In this document: positions 56,897 to 64,000 of the stretch, one piece after another
Numbering within the stretch: position 1 is the first letter of the stretch
How the letters are laid out: each line of letters starts with the position of its first letter
Source of the DNA: Chthoniobacterales bacterium
GTDB taxonomy: Bacteria > Verrucomicrobiota > Verrucomicrobiia > Chthoniobacterales > JACTMZ01
Direction of reading: 5' to 3'
NCBI GenBank assembly: GCA_018402585.1
Contig: JAGYIO010000004.1
Location: 62,001 to 126,000, forward strand
DNA: 64,000 nt
The notes under the pieces: model-generated
What the model saw: only the letters and a program-made list of their open reading frames with translations
Database searches by the model: none
Told to the model about the DNA's origin: nothing
Made by a program: the position numbers and the translations under genes

Positions 56897-58108
56897 TTAT
56901 TCGCTCAAGTTGAGTGCGACGTATTTCTCCGTCAGGTCGGTCGTGTAAACCGTGTAGAAGGCTTTGCCCTGGTGCAGGTCGATCGTCACGGTGAATTTGT
57001 CGCCGGAGACGGCTTTGACCAATTTGTCCTTCGGCGTGGGCGCCGCCATGCCTCCGCGCACCGCCACCACGCCGTCATAGTAGATGTCGACCAATTCCTC
57101 CCGGATGCGCACGCCGCAATAGCCGGCGGCATCTAGGATGCGTCCCCAGTTCGGGTCGTTCCCCGCCCAGGCACATTTGACCAAGGTGGAATTGGCCACC
57201 GCCTCAGCCACCTTGCGCGCTGCCTGCAGGCTCGAGGCCCCGCGCACCTGCACGGTGACGAATTTCGAAACACCCTCGCCGTCGCGCACGATCATGAAGG
57301 CCAGCCGGGTGCAGACTTCATTGAGCGCCTCGGTGAAGAGGGTGTGCTCGGGCAAACCGCTCTTGATCGGCCCGCCGCCCGCCGCCCCGTTGGCCAGCAC
57401 CAGGACGGTGTCGTTCGTGCTCATGTCGCCATCCACCGTAATGCGGTTGAAACTCCGCTCCACCGCGGCATGCAGGGCATTTTGCAGCGTGCCCTTGGAA
57501 ATTTTCGCGTCAGTGGTCACCAGGCAAAGCATGGTCGCCATATTCGGGTCGATCATCCCCGCCCCCTTGGCCATGCCGCCGACCCGGAACGTGCCACCCG
57601 GGGCCCGCACCTCGACGGCATATTCCTTGGCAAAGGTATCGCTCGTCATGATGGCCTGGGCCGCGTCCGCGCCCCCCGCCGCGGAGAGACGCGCGGCCAA
57701 CTCCGGAAGTTTCGCCACCATTTTTTCCACCGGCAAAGGCACGCCGATGCGTCCGGTCGAGCAAACCAACACGCGTCGCACGCCGCAATCGAGCGCGTCG
57801 GCCAGACTCGCGGCGAGCGACTTGGCCGCGGCGATGCCGGAAGGTCCGGTGCAAGCGTTGGCGTTTCCGCTATTAAGCAGCACGGCGCAAGCCTGCGGCG
57901 AGCGCAAGTGGGCGCGCGAAACCCGCACGGGCGCCGCTTTGACCCGATTGGTGGTGAAGACCCCGGCCGCCACGGCCGGCACTTCGGAGGCCACCAGCGC
58001 CAGATCGGCGCGACCTTTGTTCGAGAGCTTGATCCCCGCAAAAACCGAGGCAGCACGGAAGCCTTTCGCGGCCGTGACACCGCCTTTGATCGTTTTCAAC
58101 TTGTTCAT
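56897..58108 (-). CDS. argJ: Glutamate N-acetyltransferase / amino-acid acetyltransferase ArgJ
   Basis: ArgJ recycles the acetyl group from N-acetylornithine to glutamate. The 403-residue precursor self-cleaves before a Thr; the site is in the KGAGMIDPNMATML block (Ala-Thr). SGNANACTG and the C-terminal TDLTEKYVALNLSE are typical. Whether it also uses acetyl-CoA (bifunctional type) cannot be told from sequence by eye. It overlaps argC by 4 bp. Confidence 0.96.
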   Translation of the reverse strand: MNKLKTIKGGVTAAKGFRAASVFAGIKLSNKGRADLALVASEVPAVAAGVFTTNRVKAAPVRVSRAHLRSPQACAVLLNSGNANACTGPSGIAAAKSLAASLADALDCGVRRVLVCSTGRIGVPLPVEKMVAKLPELAARLSAAGGADAAQAIMTSDTFAKEYAVEVRAPGGTFRVGGMAKGAGMIDPNMATMLCLVTTDAKISKGTLQNALHAAVERSFNRITVDGDMSTNDTVLVLANGAAGGGPIKSGLPEHTLFTEALNEVCTRLAFMIVRDGEGVSKFVTVQVRGASSLQAARKVAEAVANSTLVKCAWAGNDPNWGRILDAAGYCGVRIREELVDIYYDGVVAVRGGMAAPTPKDKLVKAVSGDKFTVTIDLHQGKAFYTVYTTDLTEKYVALNLSE

Positions 58109-59139
58109 ATCAATCCCAATGTTTCGTCCCAGCCCTGGGAAAGATTGAAGGCCTGCACCGCCTGCGACGCAGCGCCTTTGCCCAAATTATCGAGCGCACT
58201 GAAGAGGAGCAAACGCCCCGTCCGCTGGTCCTCCCGCACCGCGATATCGATGAAATTTGTTTTGGTCACATGCTTCGAATCGGGCAGATGCGAAACAACC
58301 CTCACGAAGGACCGGCCCCGGTAAGCTTCACGCCAAACCGCTTCAACCAGTTCGGCATCCGCCCTGCCAACCGGAGTTGCCACAATGGTGGAAATCATCC
58401 CCCGCGTCACCGGGACGAGATGCGGCGTGAAGGTGACCGTCACCGCACACCCTGCCGCGGCCGACAACTCCTGTTCGATCTCCGAAAGATGCCGGTGCTT
58501 GGGCGCGCCGTAGGCCCGGAGACTTTCGTTGCACTCGGCAAAAAGGAGGGCTTCCTCCGCCTTGCGGCCCGCACCACTGACCCCGCTCTGGCTGTTGATC
58601 ACGAGGGACGCCGGATCGAGCAACTTCCCTCGCAGAAGCGGAATCAAAGGCACCAGAATGCTCGTCGGATAGCAACCGGGACAGGCGAGAAGCCCCGCAC
58701 CTTTCAGCGCATCATGGCCGAGAATTTCGGGCAGCGCATAGACCGACTCCGCGAGCAAATCCGGCGCCGGGTGTCTCTCGCCATAAAACTCGGCGAAGAC
58801 TTCCGCCGACTTGAGCCGGAAATCCGCGCTTAAATCGACCACCTGCCGTCCGGCTTGGCGCAGGGGCCCGGCAAACTCCGCGGCCAAACCGTGGGGCAGC
58901 GCGAGAAAGACCGTCTCGGCACCGGATTTTTCCAGCGCCGCGACCGATGGCTCGATAAATTTCAAGCCCGCGAGGGCCGAACCGGCCAGACGCGGAAAGA
59001 CCCGGGCCACCGTTTCTCCGGCTGATTGCCTCGAGGTCACCGCGACAATTTCGACCCGCGGATGCCGCGCAAGCAACGCAACCAGCTCCTCGCCGGAGTA
59101 ACCACTTGCGCCGACTACGGCTGCTTTGACCTTTTCCAT
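58105..59139 (-). CDS. argC: N-acetyl-gamma-glutamyl-phosphate reductase
   Basis: ArgC makes N-acetylglutamate semialdehyde. The 344-residue protein has the NADP motif VVGASGYSGEELVALL at the start, the active-site Cys in LACPGCYPTS and the late block SALDNLGKGAASQAVQ. It is the first gene of the argCJB operon. Confidence 0.97.
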   Translation of the reverse strand: MEKVKAAVVGASGYSGEELVALLARHPRVEIVAVTSRQSAGETVARVFPRLAGSALAGLKFIEPSVAALEKSGAETVFLALPHGLAAEFAGPLRQAGRQVVDLSADFRLKSAEVFAEFYGERHPAPDLLAESVYALPEILGHDALKGAGLLACPGCYPTSILVPLIPLLRGKLLDPASLVINSQSGVSGAGRKAEEALLFAECNESLRAYGAPKHRHLSEIEQELSAAAGCAVTVTFTPHLVPVTRGMISTIVATPVGRADAELVEAVWREAYRGRSFVRVVSHLPDSKHVTKTNFIDIAVREDQRTGRLLLFSALDNLGKGAASQAVQAFNLSQGWDETLGLI

Positions 59140-59311
59140 GACGCCGTTCTATCCGTTCCCGCGCCGCAAGGAAACGCGCAAAAAAGCCGAACGACTCGTC
59201 ATTCAGACTGGACCAACTTCCGTGGCGCAATCTCCGCATGCGGAACCCTTTTTTGAGGCCCGCACCACCGACCACGCCGCAACCGGACCCATTTACCGTC
59301 CCTTAACAAGG

Positions 59312-59812
59312 TCACTCGACCTTCAAACGGATCACCTCTTCCGTTCCCGGCGCGGGTTTCGGCGCATTCGGACCGAAGAAATGCGCGTGCGTCAGCACCA
59401 CTCCCGTGTGGTGCGAGGCCTGCATCGTCCAGAGGAGAAACAAACACGACGCCACCGCAACCAAGCGCGCCAGCAAGGACAAACCCGGGATCAGATTGGT
59501 GAAGAAAACCGTGCCGGCCGCGACCGCAGCAATCCATGAAGCCGCGAGCATCAAGTCCGAAGTGCCCTTGTGCTCCTGCACCGCCGCGGCCGTTGACTCC
59601 CCGACATAACGGACGGCCGCCGCTTCCTCCGTGCCCGTCTGGTGCGCCCACGTCGCTCCCAAGGCTCCGAGCACCATCATGAGAAAAGCCAAACGCACCA
59701 CATAACGGTTCGGCCACAAGAGCGACAAAACAAGAGCCACCATCCCGAGGAGCAAAAAGGCCACCGGGAAATGCACCGCAAACGGGTGCAGAGGATCGGG
59801 CAGGTGAAGCAT
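59312..59812 (-). CDS. DUF2231 membrane protein
   Basis: A 166-residue membrane protein with four hydrophobic segments and the DUF2231 opening HPFAVHFPVAFLLLGM. The second half (GVVLTHAHF) carries His residues found in this family. Members often lie near cytochrome or plastocyanin genes; none is nearby. Role unknown. Confidence 0.85.
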   Translation of the reverse strand: MLHLPDPLHPFAVHFPVAFLLLGMVALVLSLLWPNRYVVRLAFLMMVLGALGATWAHQTGTEEAAAVRYVGESTAAAVQEHKGTSDLMLAASWIAAVAAGTVFFTNLIPGLSLLARLVAVASCLFLLWTMQASHHTGVVLTHAHFFGPNAPKPAPGTEEVIRLKVE

Positions 59813-59973
59813 GGAGCCAAGTTGCCCGCCAGACCCCCGCCAATCAACCCTTCCTCTTCAGCACCCGGGGCAAAACGGGCCAACCCATCCGCGAAGACAG
59901 CGGGGCCAACCATCGATCAACCTTCTCTTCAATGGACTCCGCGCCCTTTGCGGTGAAGAATCCTTGCCGCCTG

Positions 59974-61251
59974 ATGTTCGAAGACCACCTGCAAAAGACC
60001 CTCGCCGACCTCGAGACGCAGCACCGCCGCCGGCGCCTCTTCGTCTCGGACCTCGCCACCGGTCCGCTCGTCCGCTTCGAGGGCAAGACGCGGCACAACT
60101 TCGCCTCGAACGACTACCTCGGCCTCGCCGCCCACCCCCAAGTGGTCGCCGCCGCGCTTGAAGCGACCCGCGAATTCGGCGCCGGCGCCGGGGCCTCCCG
60201 TCTCGTCATCGGCACCCAACGCCCCCACCGCGAACTCGAAGAAAAAATCGCCACCTTCAAAAACACCGCCGCCGCCCTCGTTTTTGGCAGCGGCTACGCT
60301 TCAAGCACCGGCGCCCTGCAAGCGCTCGCGACCAAGAATGACGTCATCCTCTTAGACAAGCTTTCCCACGCCTGCCTGGTCGACGGCGCCCGCTTGAGCG
60401 GGGCCACCATCCGTCCGTTCCACCACAACGACCCCGCCCACCTTGAGCACCACCTCCAATGGGCGCGGGAGAAACATCGGCAAGCCCGCGTCTTCATCGT
60501 GACCGAATCCGTCTTTAGCATGGACGGCGACCTCGCCCCGCTCCGCGACATCGTGGGACTCAAAGACCGCTACGGCGCCGTTCTCCTCCTCGACGAGGCC
60601 CACGCCGTCGGCGTTCTCGGCCGCGGCGGACGTGGACTCGCCGACCAGCTCGGCCTCGCCCACCGCATCGAAGTGCAAATGGGCACCCTCGGCAAAGCCC
60701 TCGGCAGTTCCGGCGGCTACCTCGCCGGATCACGCGCCCTCATCGACCTCCTCGTCAACCGCGCCCGCAGCTTCATCTTCTCCACTGCCCCGCCCGCCGC
60801 GACCGCCGCCGCCGCATCCGCCGCCCTCGACCTCTGCGCGGGTCCCGAGGGCGACCAACGCCGGGCCAAGCTCCGCGGACTCGCCGCCCTTCTCGACCCC
60901 GCCCCACCCGCCGCCATTCATCCGGTCATCATCGGCCGCGAAGAGGACACCCTCCAGGCCGCCGAGCAAATGGCCCGCCTCGGTTTCCACCTCCCCGCCA
61001 TCCGCCCGCCCACCGTCCCCGCCGGCACCTCGCGCCTCCGCGTCAGCCTCTCCGCGGCGCACGATCCCGAAGTCGTTCGCACCCTCGCCGCCGCTTTGCC
61101 TGCCATTGTCGCCCCGGCAACCCCGCAGAACGACAACCCGGACACCGTCTGCCCCGTCTGCGGCGCGGCCCTCATTTCCGAAAAATGCAAAGTGGTCTGC
61201 CGCAGCGCCACCTGCGGCTACCGCATCGTTTTCAATTGCTCCGAATTCTGA
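59974..61251 (+). CDS. bioF: 8-amino-7-oxononanoate synthase-like enzyme with C-terminal zinc ribbon
   Basis: A PLP enzyme of the BioF/KBL family, about 425 residues. SNDYLGLAAHPQV, VTESVFSMDGDLAPL, LLDEAHAVGVLG and the PLP lysine in GTLGKALGSSGG are present, and PPTVPAGTSRLRVSLSAAH is BioF-like. After the normal end (about residue 385) a 40-residue tail carries four cysteines in CPVC and CRSATC plus a further Cys, forming a likely zinc ribbon (CPVCGAALISEKCK). ATG 59974 matches normal BioF N-termini; ATG 59932 would add 14 residues. Related 2-amino-3-ketobutyrate ligase activity is less likely. Confidence 0.88.
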   Translation: MFEDHLQKTLADLETQHRRRRLFVSDLATGPLVRFEGKTRHNFASNDYLGLAAHPQVVAAALEATREFGAGAGASRLVIGTQRPHRELEEKIATFKNTAAALVFGSGYASSTGALQALATKNDVILLDKLSHACLVDGARLSGATIRPFHHNDPAHLEHHLQWAREKHRQARVFIVTESVFSMDGDLAPLRDIVGLKDRYGAVLLLDEAHAVGVLGRGGRGLADQLGLAHRIEVQMGTLGKALGSSGGYLAGSRALIDLLVNRARSFIFSTAPPAATAAAASAALDLCAGPEGDQRRAKLRGLAALLDPAPPAAIHPVIIGREEDTLQAAEQMARLGFHLPAIRPPTVPAGTSRLRVSLSAAHDPEVVRTLAAALPAIVAPATPQNDNPDTVCPVCGAALISEKCKVVCRSATCGYRIVFNCSEF

Positions 61252-61271
61252 CCCGCCCACAATCACCATCT

Positions 61272-63206
61272 ATGTCATGGACCGCACACCGCATTTCAGG
61301 GGGCTCAGGCCTCCCGCCTGTCACCTTCCATGATCCGCGGACACTTCGTCCGCGCTGCCAAATTTACCGGAGCCTCTCCGACACCTCGGCCTCCGCCATC
61401 TCCCGCGTCCCCACCCGCCAAGAAATCCCCGAGTCCGACCGCTGGGATCTCGCCCACATCTATCCCGATGACTCCGCCTGGGAGTCCGACTTCGCCACAC
61501 TCCAGCAACGCTACCCACAGATCACCCAATTCCGCGGACGACTCGCCGAATCCCCCGCCACCCTCCTCGCCGCGCTCGAATTTGAAAAGAGCATCGACCA
61601 ACCGCTCGAACGCCTCGGCACCTACGCCAGCCTGCGAGTCAGCGAGAATGCCTCCGACCCCGTCTTCCTCGAGCGCGAAGCGCGCCTGCAAAATCTCCAG
61701 ACCGACATCGTGGAGAAATGCTCGTTCCTCAGCCCGGAGTTGATGGCTGTCCCGGATACGGAATTCGCCGCCCTCACCGCCGCCCCCGCACTCGCCCCCT
61801 GGCACCGCGTGCTCGAACGTCTCCGCCGCTTCCAGCCGCACATCCTCGCCGAAAACGAGGAGCGCCTCCTCGCCATGAGTTCGCAAGCGCTGGCCGGACA
61901 CGAGGACACCTTCTCCCAACTGACCAATGTCGACCTCAAGTTCGGTCTCATCACCGACAGCGCCGGCCGCCAAGTCGAGTTGAGCCAAAGCAGCTTCAGT
62001 TCTTTCCTGGTCAAACCCGACCACGACCTCCGCCGCCGCGCCTTCCATCAATTCTACGAGGAATTCAGCGACCACAAATTCACCCTGGCCAGCACCCTGG
62101 CCAACTCGGTCCGCACCGACGTCTTCCACGCCAAAGCCCGCCGTTACCCGTCCGCCCTCGACGCCGCCCTCTTCCGCCACAACATCCCCGCCGACGTCTA
62201 CCGCAACCTCGTCTCAACCGTCCGCGCCAACCTCGCACCCCTCCACCGTTACTACGAACTCCGCCGCCGCGCCCTCGGTCTCGAGGAAATCCACCACTAC
62301 GACACCTACGTCCCTCTCGTGGCGCAAATCACCACGCACCTGACCTTCGACCAGGCCATCGACCGCACCATCGCCGCCACCGCCCCGCTGGGCGAAGAAT
62401 ACACGCGCGAACTCGCCGCCGGACTACGCGGACGCTGGTGCGACCGCTACGAGTCGAAAGGCAAACGCAGCGGCGCGTTTTCCAGCGGATGCTACGGCTG
62501 CCCGCCCTACATCCTCATGAATTACAAACCGGATGTCTTTGCCGACACGTTCACCCTCGCGCACGAGGCCGGACACTCCATGCACACCTGGTATGCCCAG
62601 CGCGACCAGACCTTCCAGGACCACCACTATCCGATCTTCCTCGCCGAGGTCGCCTCGACCTTCAACGAGGAACTCCTCACCCACCACCTCCTCGCCCAGA
62701 CCGACGATCCGCCCATGAAAGCGTATCTCCTCAACCGCCAGATCGACGACCTCCGCGGCACCATCTACCGGCAGACCATGTTCGCCGAGTTCGAGAAAAT
62801 TATCCATGAGCGCCAGGAAGCCGGCGAAGCCCTCACCCTCGACACCCTCACCACCATTTACCACGAACTGCTGGTCACCTATTTCGGACCCAACTTCACC
62901 CTCGACCCGCAACTCGACCTCGAATGCCTCCGCATCCCGCATTTCTACAGCGCGTTCTACGTCTACCAATACGCCACCGGCATGAGCGCCGCCATCGCCC
63001 TCTCCCGCCAAGTCCTCGAAACCGGCGACCCGTCCCGCTACCTCGCCTTCCTCCAGTCCGGCGGCAAAAAGTATCCCATCGACACCTTGAAACTCGCCGG
63101 TGTTGACATGACCTCCCCCGCCCCCGTCGAGGCAGCCCTGCAACTCTTCGCCCAGCGCGTCGACGAGCTCGCGCAACTCCTCAAGATCAACCTCGAAGCT
63201 GCATAA
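61272..63206 (+). CDS. pepF: Oligoendopeptidase F
   Basis: An M3 zinc metallopeptidase of about 600 residues plus an unusual N-terminus. The zinc motif HEAGHSMH and the downstream FLAEVASTFNEELL supply the metal ligands; the C-terminal FYVYQYATGMSAAIALS is typical of PepF. ATG 61272 gives 644 residues; the first about 50 are not conserved and are partly encoded by a palindrome-rich stretch (61289-61345), so the real start may be nearer the conserved RVPTRQEIPESDRWDL, although no ATG, GTG or TTG is seen there. Confidence 0.9.
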   Translation: MSWTAHRISGGSGLPPVTFHDPRTLRPRCQIYRSLSDTSASAISRVPTRQEIPESDRWDLAHIYPDDSAWESDFATLQQRYPQITQFRGRLAESPATLLAALEFEKSIDQPLERLGTYASLRVSENASDPVFLEREARLQNLQTDIVEKCSFLSPELMAVPDTEFAALTAAPALAPWHRVLERLRRFQPHILAENEERLLAMSSQALAGHEDTFSQLTNVDLKFGLITDSAGRQVELSQSSFSSFLVKPDHDLRRRAFHQFYEEFSDHKFTLASTLANSVRTDVFHAKARRYPSALDAALFRHNIPADVYRNLVSTVRANLAPLHRYYELRRRALGLEEIHHYDTYVPLVAQITTHLTFDQAIDRTIAATAPLGEEYTRELAAGLRGRWCDRYESKGKRSGAFSSGCYGCPPYILMNYKPDVFADTFTLAHEAGHSMHTWYAQRDQTFQDHHYPIFLAEVASTFNEELLTHHLLAQTDDPPMKAYLLNRQIDDLRGTIYRQTMFAEFEKIIHERQEAGEALTLDTLTTIYHELLVTYFGPNFTLDPQLDLECLRIPHFYSAFYVYQYATGMSAAIALSRQVLETGDPSRYLAFLQSGGKKYPIDTLKLAGVDMTSPAPVEAALQLFAQRVDELAQLLKINLEAA

Positions 63207-63215
63207 ACTGTAGCC

Positions 63216-63232
63216 GCGGCACTCTGTGCCGC
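63216..63232. repeat. Short hairpin between pepF and the kinase gene
   Basis: GCGGCAC and GTGCCGC with loop TCT, ten bases after the pepF stop. It may be a terminator-like or REP-type hairpin; no T tract follows. Confidence 0.45.
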
Positions 63233-63252
63233 GCCTAGACGGAGCGATATCC

Positions 63253-64000
63253 ATGAAACGCGCCTTCCTCGACAAACTCCTCGCCCGCCTCCGCCGCATC
63301 CAACCGGAAGACGTCGAAGCTTTCTTTGTCGAGTTGGCCCGCGACAAACGCTTCCTCGAGACCATTTTCAACGCCATCCGCGAAGGAGTCATCGTCACCG
63401 ACACCGCCGGCACGGTCATCTACCTGAACGATGCCGCCGGGCTCCTCTTCGGCCTCGACCCCGCCGCCGCGCTCGGACGCCCCCTTGCCGAAAACATCAG
63501 CGGCCTGCGTTGGAAAGAACTGGCCCAAGGCCGCGAAGTGGTCACCCGCGACATCGAAGTCTTCCACCCCGCCCACCGCGTCCTCAATTTTTATGTCGTT
63601 CCGCTTCTCGCCGAGGACGACGACAAACCCGGACACCGCCAGCATGCCGGTTACGCCCTCATCATGCGAGACTTCACCGAGCGTCACCGCGCCGCGCAGG
63701 AAACGCTGGAAAGCGAACGCATCGCCGCCCTCCAACTTCTCGCCGCCGGCGTGGCCCACGAAATCGGTAACCCCCTCAACTCCCTCACCATCCACCTCCA
63801 ACTCCTCGAACGCCGCCTGCGCAAACTCTCCGCAGGCCAGCAGGACACCCTTCTCCACCCGCTCGAAGTGGCGCAGGAAGAAATTAAACGCCTCGACACC
63901 ATCGTCACCCAATTCCTCCGCGCCATCCGCCCCGCCCCGCTCCAACGCACCCCGCACGACCTCAACTCCCTCCTCCGCGACGCCGCCGAATTCCTCGGAC
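63253..64000 (+). CDS. PAS-domain sensor histidine kinase, 3' end cut by the window
   Basis: The frame opens at ATG 63253 (MKRAFLDKLLARLRRIQPED) and stays open to the window edge, about 249 residues. A PAS domain occupies about 38-150 (NAIREGVIVTDTAGTVIYLN), followed by HisKA with the H box AHEIGNPLNSL. The NtrB-like H box and the absence of membrane segments suggest a cytosolic NtrB/AtoS-type kinase that would partner a sigma-54 activator beyond the window. The ATPase domain is not seen because the sequence ends. Confidence 0.9.
   Translation, partial: MKRAFLDKLLARLRRIQPEDVEAFFVELARDKRFLETIFNAIREGVIVTDTAGTVIYLNDAAGLLFGLDPAAALGRPLAENISGLRWKELAQGREVVTRDIEVFHPAHRVLNFYVVPLLAEDDDKPGHRQHAGYALIMRDFTERHRAAQETLESERIAALQLLAAGVAHEIGNPLNSLTIHLQLLERRLRKLSAGQQDTLLHPLEVAQEEIKRLDTIVTQFLRAIRPAPLQRTPHDLNSLLRDAAEFLG

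Overview
The window is high-GC bacterial chromosome with dense, ATG/TGA-overlapping operons. Gene content (LPS export and Kdo genes, HPr kinase beside lptB, HPr plus enzyme I without sugar permeases, PEP-CTERM proteins, SUMF1-type protein, many REP-like palindromes) suggests a Gram-negative member of the Verrucomicrobiota/PVC group. That placement is inference from synteny and family content; no rRNA gene is present to confirm it.

Layout. 0-11 kb: rluD, a convergent rhomboid protease, an AsmA-like protein, then a tight run rsmD-waaA-kdsA-lptC-lptA-lptB-hprK-ptsH-ptsI that joins outer-membrane LPS assembly to a regulatory phosphotransfer chain. 11-20 kb: an rsmA-NUDIX fusion, two divergent paralogous lipoproteins, tRNA-Lys, a peroxiredoxin, a TPR membrane protein, ilvD, a frameshifted HAD phosphatase and a bile-acid-type symporter. 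20-27.5 kb: a signalling island (dCache hybrid kinase, CheY-like receiver, HisKA-REC-PP2C phosphatase, RsbW-like kinase, STAS protein with a large unrecognised C-terminal region, and two divergent STAS proteins) that looks like a partner-switching circuit without a sigma factor.

27.5-43 kb is accessory DNA: a GxxExxY gene, PIG-L deacetylase behind tRNA-Leu, an IS110 element sitting inside a REP palindrome, a HEPN-MNT toxin-antitoxin pair, a RAYT transposase with 26-bp inverted ends at the junction of a tandem duplication, EF-hand and PEP-CTERM proteins, a duplicated esterase fragment, an operon of small lipoproteins and a DMT transporter. It also holds a family of about 200-260 bp elements with shared terminal repeats and a large imperfect inverted repeat at 41.9-42.7 kb with a perfect 30-bp palindrome at its centre.

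43-64 kb returns to housekeeping: gltD-gltB, a Phd/VapC pair, two convergent paralogous secreted proteins, der-pgsA, an ABC ATPase with eroded motifs fused by overlap to a squalene/phytoene synthase, a GHL10-type hydrolase, argC-argJ-argB, a DUF2231 protein, a bioF gene with an added zinc-ribbon tail, oligoendopeptidase F, and the 5' part of a PAS histidine kinase cut by the window edge.
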